DNA of 46,626 bases from an uncultured Chlorobiaceae bacterium (GTDB lineage: Bacteria > Bacteroidota > Chlorobiia > Chlorobiales > Chlorobiaceae). The position numbers and the translations under genes were made by a program. The notes under the pieces are model-generated. The model saw only the letters and a program-made list of their open reading frames with translations. It was not told where the DNA came from and did not search any database. Position 1 is the stretch's first letter, and each line of letters opens with the position of its first letter. The DNA is taken from NCBI GenBank assembly GCA_903839405.1, contig CAIMCD010000003.1:1-46626 (forward strand), read 5' to 3'. This document shows, one piece after another, positions 9,176 to 17,636 of this stretch.

Positions 9176-9370
9176 ATGCGGTAAGGGTTGTTTTGCAAAA
9201 GAATCGGATTCAAGCTATGATCAGCCATCACGTTACCCGCGCGGAGCAACAGGGCTGAAAAGCTTTACTCAAGATAAAAAAAGCCGGTAGAATATCTTGA
9301 GCTAAATTTTTGGTAGGAGAACAGTAGCGAATGCAACAAAACCACCCCGAACTCCCTGCAAGTGAACGCG

Positions 9371-9758
9371 CTACTCAAAATCCTTTAGCTCCTTTTGACT
9401 TTCCTTGTCCCGAATACTCCCGATTTCTGATAACATGTTCATCTGTGCCTCGAAGAGTTTTCCTATCTCTTCGTAGTACTTTGCTTTAGGGTCAACGGAT
9501 ATCGAATTTTCTAAAAGCAACATACTCCCCTCTCCCGTCAAGTACCAATTCCCGTTAAAACCAAGAGTTACAATTTCTTTGAACAGTTTGGAGGGAAAAC
9601 ATCCCGACTTAACATTGAGCATAACTTGATATGGCCGTCTTACTTTTCCCGATAAGTTTGCCAAAATCCTCTTGACCAATACCCAACGCTGATATAATAT
9701 CCCTTAAGTTTTCGGCAATCTTTTTTTCGTCAAGCAATTTCTTTTTCTTGATGTTCAT
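9371..9758 (-). pseudogene. Frameshifted XRE/phage-repressor-like regulator
   Basis: Starting at ATG 9758 on the minus strand, 49 codons encode a helix-turn-helix head (IAENLRDIISALGIGQEDFG, then KLIGKSKTAISSY) and run into a stop at 9609-9611. In the next frame the protein continues at the same place as ...LNVKSGCFPSKLFKEI then GNWYLTGEGSM and a charged coiled tail, ending at 9371. GNWYLTGEG is the usual end of a phage-type repressor DNA-binding domain. A single extra base near 9616-9622 would explain both halves (388 nt, one more than a multiple of three). It is therefore either a decayed gene or a sequencing error. Its AT-rich composition differs from the neighbours and suggests acquisition. 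Confidence 0.65.
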
Positions 9759-10105
9759 ATCTTTTTTTCAATCTTGGTCGAAAGAGAAAATAGCCTGTCT
9801 TTTTTGGGGTACACGGGGAATAAAATACCCATAACTTGCTTTCTTAACAATCCATAAAAAAGATACGTAATCGGAAGAATAAAAACTGATGAGCCTTTCC
9901 CGAATAACCCTGATGCACACATTGCGGGATAACTCTCCGATCACTCACTTCAGCAGAAATCCGCCTAGGCAAACTATCTGAACCGGGCATTTAACCTCGT
10001 CCACATCACTCCCCCGCTTTTTCAGGCTGGATAATTGCATAACTTGCAAGAGAAAAGAGATAAAGGCTCTTGGTGAAGCGAAACAACAACTTCTGTTACT
10101 GTACA
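9759..10105. other. Non-coding interval before the YjbQ-family gene
   Basis: About 350 nt without a convincing gene. It is AT-rich near the XRE remnant and becomes more GC-rich toward 10000. Near 10025-10044 there is AGGCTG-N5-TTGCAT, which has the GG-N10-GC spacing of a sigma-54 promoter but a poor -24 half; I do not call it. No terminator or RNA gene was recognised. Confidence 0.4.
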
Positions 10106-10525
10106 ATGAAATCGTACCACAAGGAACTCTGGATGCAACTGCCCGCGAGGATGGGGTTTGTGAACATTACCCGTGATGTTGAGCTGGCGCTGCGCGAGAG
10201 CGGCATTCAGGAGGGGCTATGTTTGGTAAACGCCATGCACATAACGGCTTCGGTCTTTATCAATGATGACGAATCGGGGCTGCATGAGGATTACAAACAG
10301 TGGCTTGAAAAGCTGGCACCGCATGAGCCGCTCAGCCACTACCGCCACAACCGTACCGGCGAGGATAACGGCGACGCACACCTGAAACGGCAGGTGATGG
10401 GCCGGGAGGTGGTGGTTGCGGTAACAAAAGGGAAACTGCACTTCGGCACCTGGGAACAGATCTTCTACGGAGAGTTTGACGGCTTACGGAAAAAGCGGGT
10501 GCTGGTCAAGATTATCGGCGAGTGA
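10106..10525 (+). CDS. YjbQ/UPF0047 family protein
   Basis: A compact single-domain protein of about 139 residues from ATG 10106; the same frame is open to a GTG at 10070. It has the family's conserved segments: [51 protein letters not shown], and the C-terminal [16 protein letters not shown]. Members form trimers around clustered histidines. Some show weak thiamine-phosphate synthase activity in complementation tests, but the physiological role is unsettled. It converges on glnN and shares a terminator with it. Confidence 0.9.
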   Translation: MKSYHKELWMQLPARMGFVNITRDVELALRESGIQEGLCLVNAMHITASVFINDDESGLHEDYKQWLEKLAPHEPLSHYRHNRTGEDNGDAHLKRQVMGREVVVAVTKGKLHFGTWEQIFYGEFDGLRKKRVLVKIIGE

Positions 10526-10565
10526 AGGCTCCCCTTCCTCGTGAAGCGCTTTTCGGTATAAAACC

Positions 10566-10594
10566 AAAAAGGCCCGCACGAAGCGGACCTTTTT
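10566..10594. terminator. Bidirectional terminator between yjbQ-like gene and glnN
   Basis: AAAAAGGCCCGC and GCGGACCTTTTT form a 12-bp stem with one mismatch around a 5-nt loop. It lies between the convergent stops at 10525 and 10616. The A-run and T-run on either side make it usable from both directions. Confidence 0.88.
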
Positions 10595-10615
10595 GATGAA
10601 CAGATAACGACGAGA

Positions 10616-12784
10616 TCAGTGCTCAAAAAGCATTTCCGAGTAGGTCGGAAGCTGCCAGCGGCTACGATCCACAATCGACTCAAGCAGGTCAGCAACAGCG
10701 CGGACACGGCTCATGAGTGGAAGCAGTTCATTGGCGCAGTAATCAGCCTTGTCGAACTCGGTATCAAGCGTCTCGATCTTTTCAACCGCTTCATCAAGCT
10801 CGGCGGAGAGGTCGATCAGGGTTGAGAGGTTTTCAGCCAGCTTTTTCAGGTTTTCTGCCTGGCTCTGGAGCGCCTTGTCGGAAAGACCGATCGCTTCAGA
10901 AGCCGCAAAGAGATTGTTGAAGGAGCTGCTGACGTCGCCCTGATATTCGGAAACATCAGGAATAACAAAGGTCTTCAGCATAAGCTGCAGGGTGCGGGCC
11001 TCGATATCAATACCCTTGACATAGCGCTCAAGGCGGATATGCAGGCGTGACTCGATCTCTTCAGCACTCAGCACACCGTACTTGACAAAGACACTCTGGG
11101 TATCCTTGTTGAGCAGTACACGAAGCGACTCGGGAGTGTTCTTCAGGTTTGGAAGACCTCTCTCTTTGGCCGCCTGCTGCAAAGCGTCGCTGTAGTTGTC
11201 ACCCTGGTAACGGATCGGCTTGGAAGCGGTGATCTCCTCACGAAGGGTTTCAAGGATGGCGGAATCACGATCCTGACCGGCAGCGATTTTAGCCTCAATA
11301 GCATCAGCGATAGCATCAACCGCTTCGGCCATCAGGGTGTTGAGCACCATGTTCGGTACCGATGCGGCCTGTGAAGAGCCTACGGCGCGGAACTCAAACT
11401 TGTTGCCGGTAAAGGCGAACGGTGAGGTACGGTTACGGTCGGTGTAATCCTTGTTGACTACCGGCACCTGTGAAAGGCCAAGGTTCAGTACCTGTTTTTC
11501 TGTTTTCAGGTCAACCTTGCCGCTCTCGATGGCATCAAGCACTCTTTCAAGCAGCTCGCCAAGGAAGACGGTTACCACGGCCGGAGGAGCCTCGTTGGCA
11601 CCAAGACGATGGTCGTTGCCGATGCTTGCGATCGACATTCTGAGCACATCAGCTCTCTTGTACACACCTTTAAGCACAGCTACAAGGAAGACAAGGAAGT
11701 GAATGCTCTTTTCAGGAGTATCACCTGGATCGAGCAGGTTGATGCCGGTATCGGTACCGATCGACCAGTTGTTGTGCTTGCCTGAACCGTTGATGCCGGC
11801 AAATGGCTTTTCAAAGAGAAGCAGGGCAAAATTCTTTTTGTCGGCAACCTTGCGCATCACCTCCATAACCAGCAGGTTGTGATCGACGGCGATATTGGCC
11901 TCTTCAAAAATCGGGGCAATTTCGAACTGATGGGGAGCAACCTCATTATGACGGGTCTTGGCTGGAATCCCGAGCAGATAGAGCTCATGCTCAACATCCT
12001 GCATGAATTCAAGCACACGGTCAGGAATGGAACCAAAGTAGTGATCCTCAAGCTGCTGGCCTTTTGGCGGAAGGGCACCAAGGAGAGTGCGGCCACACAT
12101 GACCAGATCAGGACGCTCGGTATAGAACTTCTTGTCGATTAGGAAGTACTCCTGCTCGCAGCCGGCAAAGGTTTTCACGCGTGAAACGCCGGTAACGCCA
12201 AGCACTTCAAGCAGACGGATGGCCGACTTGCTGACCGCTTCCATGGAACGGAGCAGTGGAGTTTTGGCATCAAGCGCCTCGCCGTGGTAGGAGATGAAAA
12301 CAGTAGGAATGCAAAGGGTAAGATCTTTTCCACCCTTCATGAGAAAGGCCGGGCTGGAAGGATCCCAAGCGGTGTAGCCGCGAGCTTCAAAGGTGGTACG
12401 CATACCGCCGGAAGGGAAGCTTGAAGCATCAGGCTCGCCCTGAATAAGCTGTTCGCCGGAAAAGCGCTCAATCGGAGTGCCATCGCGGTCGATCGACAAA
12501 AACGCATCATGTTTTTCGGCTGTGGAACCGGTCATCGGCTGAAACCAGTGGGTGTAATGGGTAGCACCCTTCTCCATGGCCCACTCTTTCATACCGTGTG
12601 CTACAACACCGGCAATCTCCTCTGTGATTTTCTTGCCGGCCTTGATGGTACCCTGTAATGCGGTAAACACCTCTTTCGGAAGCCGTGCACGCATGGCCTT
12701 CTGATCAAAGGTCATCTCCCCAAAGTAGGTTGAAACTGGAATTTTACTATCGCTGCTCAAGAGAACCTCCTTGTTAATTTGCAT
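10616..12784 (-). CDS. glnN: Type III glutamine synthetase
   Basis: ATP-dependent amidation of glutamate to glutamine. The length (714-722 residues) and the motifs NGSGKHNNWSIGTDTG, NEAPPAVVTVFLGE and KFEFRAVGSSQ mark the long GSIII class rather than the 470-residue GlnA. Two starts are possible. ATG 12784 has no ribosome-binding site. A TTG at 12760 (codon 9, giving MSSDSKIPVSTYFGE) sits five bases after a perfect AAGGAGG, so 12760 is probably the real start. The Lrp/AsnC gene lies upstream on the same strand (47-nt gap to 12784) and may control it in response to amino acids or nitrogen. Confidence 0.95.
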   Translation of the reverse strand: MQINKEVLLSSDSKIPVSTYFGEMTFDQKAMRARLPKEVFTALQGTIKAGKKITEEIAGVVAHGMKEWAMEKGATHYTHWFQPMTGSTAEKHDAFLSIDRDGTPIERFSGEQLIQGEPDASSFPSGGMRTTFEARGYTAWDPSSPAFLMKGGKDLTLCIPTVFISYHGEALDAKTPLLRSMEAVSKSAIRLLEVLGVTGVSRVKTFAGCEQEYFLIDKKFYTERPDLVMCGRTLLGALPPKGQQLEDHYFGSIPDRVLEFMQDVEHELYLLGIPAKTRHNEVAPHQFEIAPIFEEANIAVDHNLLVMEVMRKVADKKNFALLLFEKPFAGINGSGKHNNWSIGTDTGINLLDPGDTPEKSIHFLVFLVAVLKGVYKRADVLRMSIASIGNDHRLGANEAPPAVVTVFLGELLERVLDAIESGKVDLKTEKQVLNLGLSQVPVVNKDYTDRNRTSPFAFTGNKFEFRAVGSSQAASVPNMVLNTLMAEAVDAIADAIEAKIAAGQDRDSAILETLREEITASKPIRYQGDNYSDALQQAAKERGLPNLKNTPESLRVLLNKDTQSVFVKYGVLSAEEIESRLHIRLERYVKGIDIEARTLQLMLKTFVIPDVSEYQGDVSSSFNNLFAASEAIGLSDKALQSQAENLKKLAENLSTLIDLSAELDEAVEKIETLDTEFDKADYCANELLPLMSRVRAVADLLESIVDRSRWQLPTYSEMLFEH

Positions 12785-12831
12785 AATGTTGCCTTTTTAC
12801 CACCTGAAAAACTCTAAAAACCTTTCCCTCT

Positions 12832-13356
12832 TTATTTTCTTGATCGCTTTTCATCAAAGGTGATCAGCACCTGGCGATCCTGCAGGTTGTTGCGCACAAT
12901 TTCAGCGCTGATCTTCTTGTTTTTCTTTAACTGGGAGAGCACAAAACTGGTATTGGTACCAAGCACACCCGGCCAGCTCTGTATTCTTGCAAGAAACTGC
13001 TCCAGTGATGCGGTGTTATGCGTCATCACCTTTAAAATATGCGATCCCTCACCGGTCACGGAAAAGCACTCCATAATCTCTTCCTCTTTAAGCACATGCT
13101 CCATGAACGACTTGTAGTGCTTTGAAGAGTCAACCCGCACCCGTATAAAGGCCTGGATATCAAAACCAAGCTGCCGTTCATCGACCTCCATGGTAAAGCC
13201 TTTGATGATCCCGCTCTTTTGCAGCTTGTCAAGCCGCTCACTGACCGATGGAATCGACAGACCCACCACTTCAGCAAGTTCGCTTAATCGGACCCGGCCG
13301 TTTTCGCCAAGAGACTCGATAATTTTAAGATCAATCAGATCAAGATGTCCGGACAT
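12832..13356 (-). CDS. Lrp/AsnC-family transcriptional regulator
   Basis: A 174-residue feast/famine regulator. The N-terminal winged HTH (residues 5-60: LDLIDLKIIESLGENGRVRL, then VGLSIPSVSERLDKLQKSG) is followed by the RAM ligand-binding domain (about 70-150). A charged 25-residue tail (KKNKKISAEIVRNN...) is longer than in Lrp itself. The direct neighbour downstream is glnN, so nitrogen or amino-acid control is the natural guess. The upstream region 13357-13450 is very AT-rich, with a TATAAT on the minus strand at 13399-13404, suiting an autoregulated Lrp-type promoter. Confidence 0.92.
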   Translation of the reverse strand: MSGHLDLIDLKIIESLGENGRVRLSELAEVVGLSIPSVSERLDKLQKSGIIKGFTMEVDERQLGFDIQAFIRVRVDSSKHYKSFMEHVLKEEEIMECFSVTGEGSHILKVMTHNTASLEQFLARIQSWPGVLGTNTSFVLSQLKKNKKISAEIVRNNLQDRQVLITFDEKRSRK

Positions 13357-13785
13357 AAAAGCGCGCTATTTAATACTATTTTGTACGAAAATTACATAAT
13401 TATAAGAAATAAACAACCTTTTTCTTAAGAATCAACAACCATTCCGCAAGTTCTCTTAAATAATTTAGGGTGATGGCTTTTTTACCCTATGACCGAACAA
13501 TTCCGGACAATTCCGGATGCGGCCGCCTGTTACCAACCACTGGGTTACTGGTACAATGTAGCGGAAAGCAGGGAAAGAGTCCACTCAATCGGGTTACCTT
13601 TTTTTCAGATATCTGCATCTTTACAACCCCGACTCCCCCGCCGTGCCCGCAAGAAAAGGCTCCTCGGACTTCCGGCAGAGGAGCGGGTTAAACCGTGGGG
13701 AGCGGTGGTTTTCGTTATCGGATTATTATTATTTATATTAAGGGCTTGATTGCAGCATAGTCTAATCACAAACCATAAGTAAACG
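13357..13785. other. Intergenic region between lrp-like gene and carotenoid desaturase
   Basis: About 430 nt. The left end is AT-rich and probably holds the regulator's promoter. Around 13500-13519 the 10-mer ACAATTCCGG occurs twice in tandem. At 13659-13684 GCTCCTC/GAGGAGC forms a 7-bp stem that is followed by a T-rich tract when read on the minus strand, a weak terminator candidate. Open frames here (up to 86 codons) have unconvincing composition and are not called. Confidence 0.4.
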
Positions 13786-15147
13786 GTGAAAATAGCAATT
13801 TTCGGCGCAGGAGTTGCGGGCCTGAGTGCTGCCATAGAACTTGTGGAGCGGGGGCATACGGTAGAGATTTATGAAAAACGCAAGGTGCTTGGCGGAAAGG
13901 TTTCCGTCTGGAAGGACCATGACGGGGACTCCATAGAATCGGGACTCCATATTGTTTTTGGAGGGTACGCCCAGCTTCAGAAATATCTTAAACAGGTCGG
14001 TGCGGAAAATAATTATCAGTGGAAAGAGCACGCACTGATCTATGCTGAAGGGGATGGCAAGCAATCCTTTTTCAAAAAAGCCAAACTTCCAAGCCCGTGG
14101 GCCGAAGTTGTTGGCGGCCTGCAGACCGATTTTCTGACCATGTGGGATAAAATCTCCCTGATCTGGGGGCTCTACCCGGCCCTTGCAGGCAATGAGGAGT
14201 ATTTCCGCAGCCAGGATCATATGACCTATTCGGAGTGGCACCGCCTGAGGGGGGCCTCGGAGCACTCACTGCAGAAACTGTGGCGTGCCATTGCGCTGGC
14301 CATGAACTTCATCGAGCCGAATGTGATCAGCGCCAGACCGATGATCACCATTTTCAAATATTTCGGCACCAATTACGCTGCAACCAAGTTTGCCTTTTTC
14401 CGTAAAAACCCTGGCGATTCCATGATTGAGCCAATGCGCCAATATATCCAGAGCAAGGGTGGACGCATTTTTGTTGATGCCAAACTCAACCGCTTTGAGC
14501 TCAACAGCGATGAGACGATCAAACATGCCGTGCTGCAGGATGGCCATACCATCAATGCGGACGCCTATATTTCAGCCCTGCCGGTTCACAATGTTACCAC
14601 AACGCTCCCTACAGAGTGGCTGGCGCATGACTATTTCCGCAACCTGCATGAATTTACCGGCAGTCCGGTAGCAAACTGTCAGCTCTGGTTCGACCGGAAA
14701 ATTACCGATACCGATAATCTTATGTTTTCGCAGGGCACCATTTTCGCCACCTTTGCCGATGTGTCGATTACCTGTCCCGAGGATTTTCAATGCGGCACCG
14801 GCACGGCAAATGGCGGCAGCGTCATGAGTCTTGTACTCGCTCCGGCCCACCAGCTCATGCATCTGCCGAATGAGGTGATCACCCGCCTTGTGATGCAAGA
14901 TATTCATGACCGCTTCCCGAAATCACGCGAGGCAAAACTGCTTAAATCCACCATTGTCAAAATCCCCCAGTCGGTCTACAAAGCCGTACCGGATGTCGAC
15001 CAATTCCGCCCGGATCAGATCAGTCCGATCAAAAACTTTTTCCTTGCCGGCGACTACACCGATCAGCACTACCTGGCCTCCATGGAGGGCGCGGCGCTCA
15101 GCGGAAAGCTGGTTGCGGAAAAGCTGCTCAGCCGGCTCGGCAACTGA
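13786..15147 (+). CDS. CrtP/CrtQ-type carotenoid desaturase (probably zeta-carotene desaturase)
   Basis: A 453-residue FAD enzyme of the plant/cyanobacterial-type desaturase family. The dinucleotide-binding motif GAGVAGLSAAIELVERGH is at residues 7-24, followed by YEKRKVLGGKV. The conserved C-terminal FAD motif is FFLAGDYTDQHYLASMEGA. Green sulfur bacteria use separate CrtP and CrtQ desaturases plus CrtH isomerase to make lycopene for chlorobactene and isorenieratene. Recollection that crtQ lies close to a glutamine synthetase gene in Chlorobaculum tepidum favours CrtQ, but CrtP cannot be excluded by eye. The start is GTG 13786, in the expected position before KIAIFGAG. Confidence 0.8.
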   Translation: MKIAIFGAGVAGLSAAIELVERGHTVEIYEKRKVLGGKVSVWKDHDGDSIESGLHIVFGGYAQLQKYLKQVGAENNYQWKEHALIYAEGDGKQSFFKKAKLPSPWAEVVGGLQTDFLTMWDKISLIWGLYPALAGNEEYFRSQDHMTYSEWHRLRGASEHSLQKLWRAIALAMNFIEPNVISARPMITIFKYFGTNYAATKFAFFRKNPGDSMIEPMRQYIQSKGGRIFVDAKLNRFELNSDETIKHAVLQDGHTINADAYISALPVHNVTTTLPTEWLAHDYFRNLHEFTGSPVANCQLWFDRKITDTDNLMFSQGTIFATFADVSITCPEDFQCGTGTANGGSVMSLVLAPAHQLMHLPNEVITRLVMQDIHDRFPKSREAKLLKSTIVKIPQSVYKAVPDVDQFRPDQISPIKNFFLAGDYTDQHYLASMEGAALSGKLVAEKLLSRLGN

Positions 15148-15590
15148 ACGAGCACCCTTGTGGCGACCGGGAAAAAAGCTTTCCGGTCGCCACAAGACTC
15201 CCCCATTGCTTAAACGCTTCATACCAAGGAGATTGAACGGCAAGTAATAATAAAGAAAGAGATTGCTCTCCTCTTCGACTATTACTTGCTGTTGCACTTC
15301 TTTTAAAAAAAATCACAGCAGGAAACAAAACGATAAAAAATCGTAAACAAAACAAATATATTGCGTTATGTTTATTTTATTGCGTGCCTCTGGATTTTTT
15401 ACATCCTTAGGCACCCGGCAAGCAACCAGGCATCAGCACAATAACGACGGGCAGGGATAAGCAGAACAAGGGAACGGTATTGAGCTAATTATCATTATTG
15501 TCTGGCAGAGGTGGGTTTACGGCAGTAAAAGAGAGGTGCTCACGTGTTTCATGGCTTTATTGGCAATTAACCCCGTAACATCCTGAAATC
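15148..15590 (+). other. Hairpin-rich intergenic region upstream of the EPS regulators
   Basis: About 440 nt with no gene but three clear dyads. (1) A perfect 14-bp stem CTTGTGGCGACCGG / CCGGTCGCCACAAG at 15157-15196, just after the desaturase stop; it lacks a T-run but probably ends that transcript. (2) GCAAGTAATA / TATTACTTGC at 15240-15289, with a partly paired interior and a following TTCTTTT. (3) GTGCCT-CT-GGAT / ATCC-TT-AGGCAC at 15384-15414 with a symmetric internal loop. The last lies about 180 nt before the histidine kinase and could belong to its leader. No known riboswitch class was recognised. Confidence 0.55.
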
Positions 15591-17636
15591 ATGTTTCCTC
15601 CTGAAAGGAAAGCCACGATACTTATTGTTGATGATAGTGAGCTTGTTCGGAATTCGACATCAGATATTATTAAAGAACTTGGCTATACACCCCTGACGAC
15701 TGATAACGGGGAGGAGTGTATAGCGCTCCTCGGCAGCCAGAAGGTTGATCTTGTACTGCTTGATATCGACATCCCCGGAACAAACGGCATGGAGCTGCTC
15801 TCCGATATCCGTGCTCATCACTTCTCGGTACCGGTCGTCATGACCTCCGGTTCCGGTGATATCATGCACGCAGCCCACTCCCTGAAAATTGGTGCCTACC
15901 AATACCTGATCAAACCGGTCAACCCCGAAAAACTTGAAGCCACCCTAAAAAACGCCCTCTCCGAGTCAAAACTGCGCCAGAAGGTCAAGCTTTTCTCCGC
16001 CGTGATAACCCGCAGCCCGGTCAATATCGCCATTACCGACAAAGAGGGCACGCTGGAGTATGTCAACCCCGCATTCAGCCGTTTGACCGGCTACTCCTAC
16101 AAAGAAGCAATTGGCCAGAATCCCCGGATATTAAAATCCGGAGAGCAGCCGGAGAGCTACTACAAGGAGCTTTGGGATACCATTACGGCCGGAAAGGTGT
16201 GGCACGGTCAATTTCATAACCGGAAAAAAAACGGCGAACTCTACTGGGAAGATGCCATCATCTGCCCTATTGCCGATCACACCGGAAAAATTTCGCATTT
16301 TATCAGCCTCAAGCAGGATATCTCGCTTCGCAAACAGGAACAGGATGCCCTGGCCGAAAGCGAGCGACGATTTGAGGAACTTTCCGATCTTCTGCCCCAG
16401 CCGGTTTTTGAATGCGATCTTCAGGGTAAAATTACCTACTCCAACAGTCTGGGTTTTGAAGCGTTCGGATACACCAGGGAGGATTTGGAAAACGGAGTTT
16501 CAAGCCTGATGCTCTTTGCGCCGGAAGATCGCGAGAGAACAATGATGAACATGAGAAACCGCCTGAGCGGCATACCCTTTGAAGATCACGAGTATACGGC
16601 CCTGAAAAAAGATGGAACCCGGTTCCCTGTGCTGGTCTACACCGCTCGCATTCTGCGCGATGGCAAGCCGGTCGGCATCAGGGGTATTGTGCTCGACATT
16701 ACCGACCGCAAACACACCGAAGAAACCCTGCAGCAACTGAACCAGACGCTCGAACTCCGGGTTGAAGAGCGGACAAAGGAGCTGAATATCTCGCACCAGC
16801 AGATGATTTTGCAGGACAAGCTTGCCTCAATCGGCCAGCTTGCGGCAGGTATTGCCCATGAGCTCAACAATCCCATCAATTTTGTCCGAATCAATTTCGC
16901 AACCCTGAAGGCCGATATTGCTGACCTGCAGGAGATACTTGCCAAGTACCGCGACGTCACCAAAAAGATGGATGAGGGCTCAGACGCCAAAGAGGAGCTG
17001 CAGAAACTGCACCAGATGGAGGACTCCCTCTCCATCAACCAGCTTTTGGATGAAATTCCTGAAATCTTTGCCGAATCACAACGAGGCTTTGAACGCATCA
17101 CCACCATCATTGGAAGTATGCGGAACTTCTCCTTCCGCCACGATATGGATCAAATGGTGCTGTTCGATCTCAACCGTGGAGTACGCGAGACGCTCATTAT
17201 TGCAAGAAACGAGTACCGTGATTATGCTTCAATTGAAACCCGGCTTGAAGAGTTGCCGCCGATTGCCTGCAATCCCGAGCAGATCAACCAGGTACTGCTC
17301 AACCTGATTATCAACAGCTCCCATGCCATCCGCTCACTGAAGAGCAGCACCAAAGGTAAAATCACCATTCATACCCACGCTGATAAAGAGAAGGTATACT
17401 GCACCATTACGGATAATGGACCTGGTATAAAACCCGAAGTGCAGAGCCGTATTTTTGAGCCCTTCTTTACAACCAAGGAGCCGGGGGTAGGCACGGGACT
17501 TGGCCTGAGCATCTCCTACGACATCATTGTACATAAACACGAAGGAACACTTGATGTCTATTGCCCTCCTGAAGGTGGCACCGTTTTTACCATAACGCTC
17601 CCCATACGGCAACATACCCAATCCCGAGAGCCATGA
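15591..17636 (+). CDS. Hybrid sensor histidine kinase (REC-PAS-PAS-HisKA-HATPase)
   Basis: A 681-residue cytoplasmic kinase with no transmembrane segment. The receiver (residues 8-125) keeps the acidic pair D14/D15, phospho-acceptor D58 and K108. Two PAS/PAC domains follow (about 135-250 and 258-378), then a coiled coil, the phospho-His423 in GIAHELNNPINF, an insertion rich in Asp/Glu, and a HATPase (N-box NQVLLNLIINSSHAI, G1 DNGPGI, G2 GVGTGLGLSIS). The N-terminal receiver may take phosphate from another kinase or tune this one. Its stop overlaps the start of the PP2C response regulator by 4 nt, so they are translationally coupled and probably functional partners. Confidence 0.92.
   Translation: MFPPERKATILIVDDSELVRNSTSDIIKELGYTPLTTDNGEECIALLGSQKVDLVLLDIDIPGTNGMELLSDIRAHHFSVPVVMTSGSGDIMHAAHSLKIGAYQYLIKPVNPEKLEATLKNALSESKLRQKVKLFSAVITRSPVNIAITDKEGTLEYVNPAFSRLTGYSYKEAIGQNPRILKSGEQPESYYKELWDTITAGKVWHGQFHNRKKNGELYWEDAIICPIADHTGKISHFISLKQDISLRKQEQDALAESERRFEELSDLLPQPVFECDLQGKITYSNSLGFEAFGYTREDLENGVSSLMLFAPEDRERTMMNMRNRLSGIPFEDHEYTALKKDGTRFPVLVYTARILRDGKPVGIRGIVLDITDRKHTEETLQQLNQTLELRVEERTKELNISHQQMILQDKLASIGQLAAGIAHELNNPINFVRINFATLKADIADLQEILAKYRDVTKKMDEGSDAKEELQKLHQMEDSLSINQLLDEIPEIFAESQRGFERITTIIGSMRNFSFRHDMDQMVLFDLNRGVRETLIIARNEYRDYASIETRLEELPPIACNPEQINQVLLNLIINSSHAIRSLKSSTKGKITIHTHADKEKVYCTITDNGPGIKPEVQSRIFEPFFTTKEPGVGTGLGLSISYDIIVHKHEGTLDVYCPPEGGTVFTITLPIRQHTQSREP

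Noticed and set aside
10025..10044. Sigma-54-like site before the YjbQ-family gene
   Set aside because: The GG-N10-GC spacing is right but the -24 half (AGGCTG) matches poorly, and none of the dyads found in the EPS locus is nearby.
13470..13749. Two overlapping small frames (73 and 86 codons) before the carotenoid desaturase
   Set aside because: Proline/arginine-rich with no family resemblance; only a hydrophobic tail of about 15 residues hints at a protein, which is not enough to call it.
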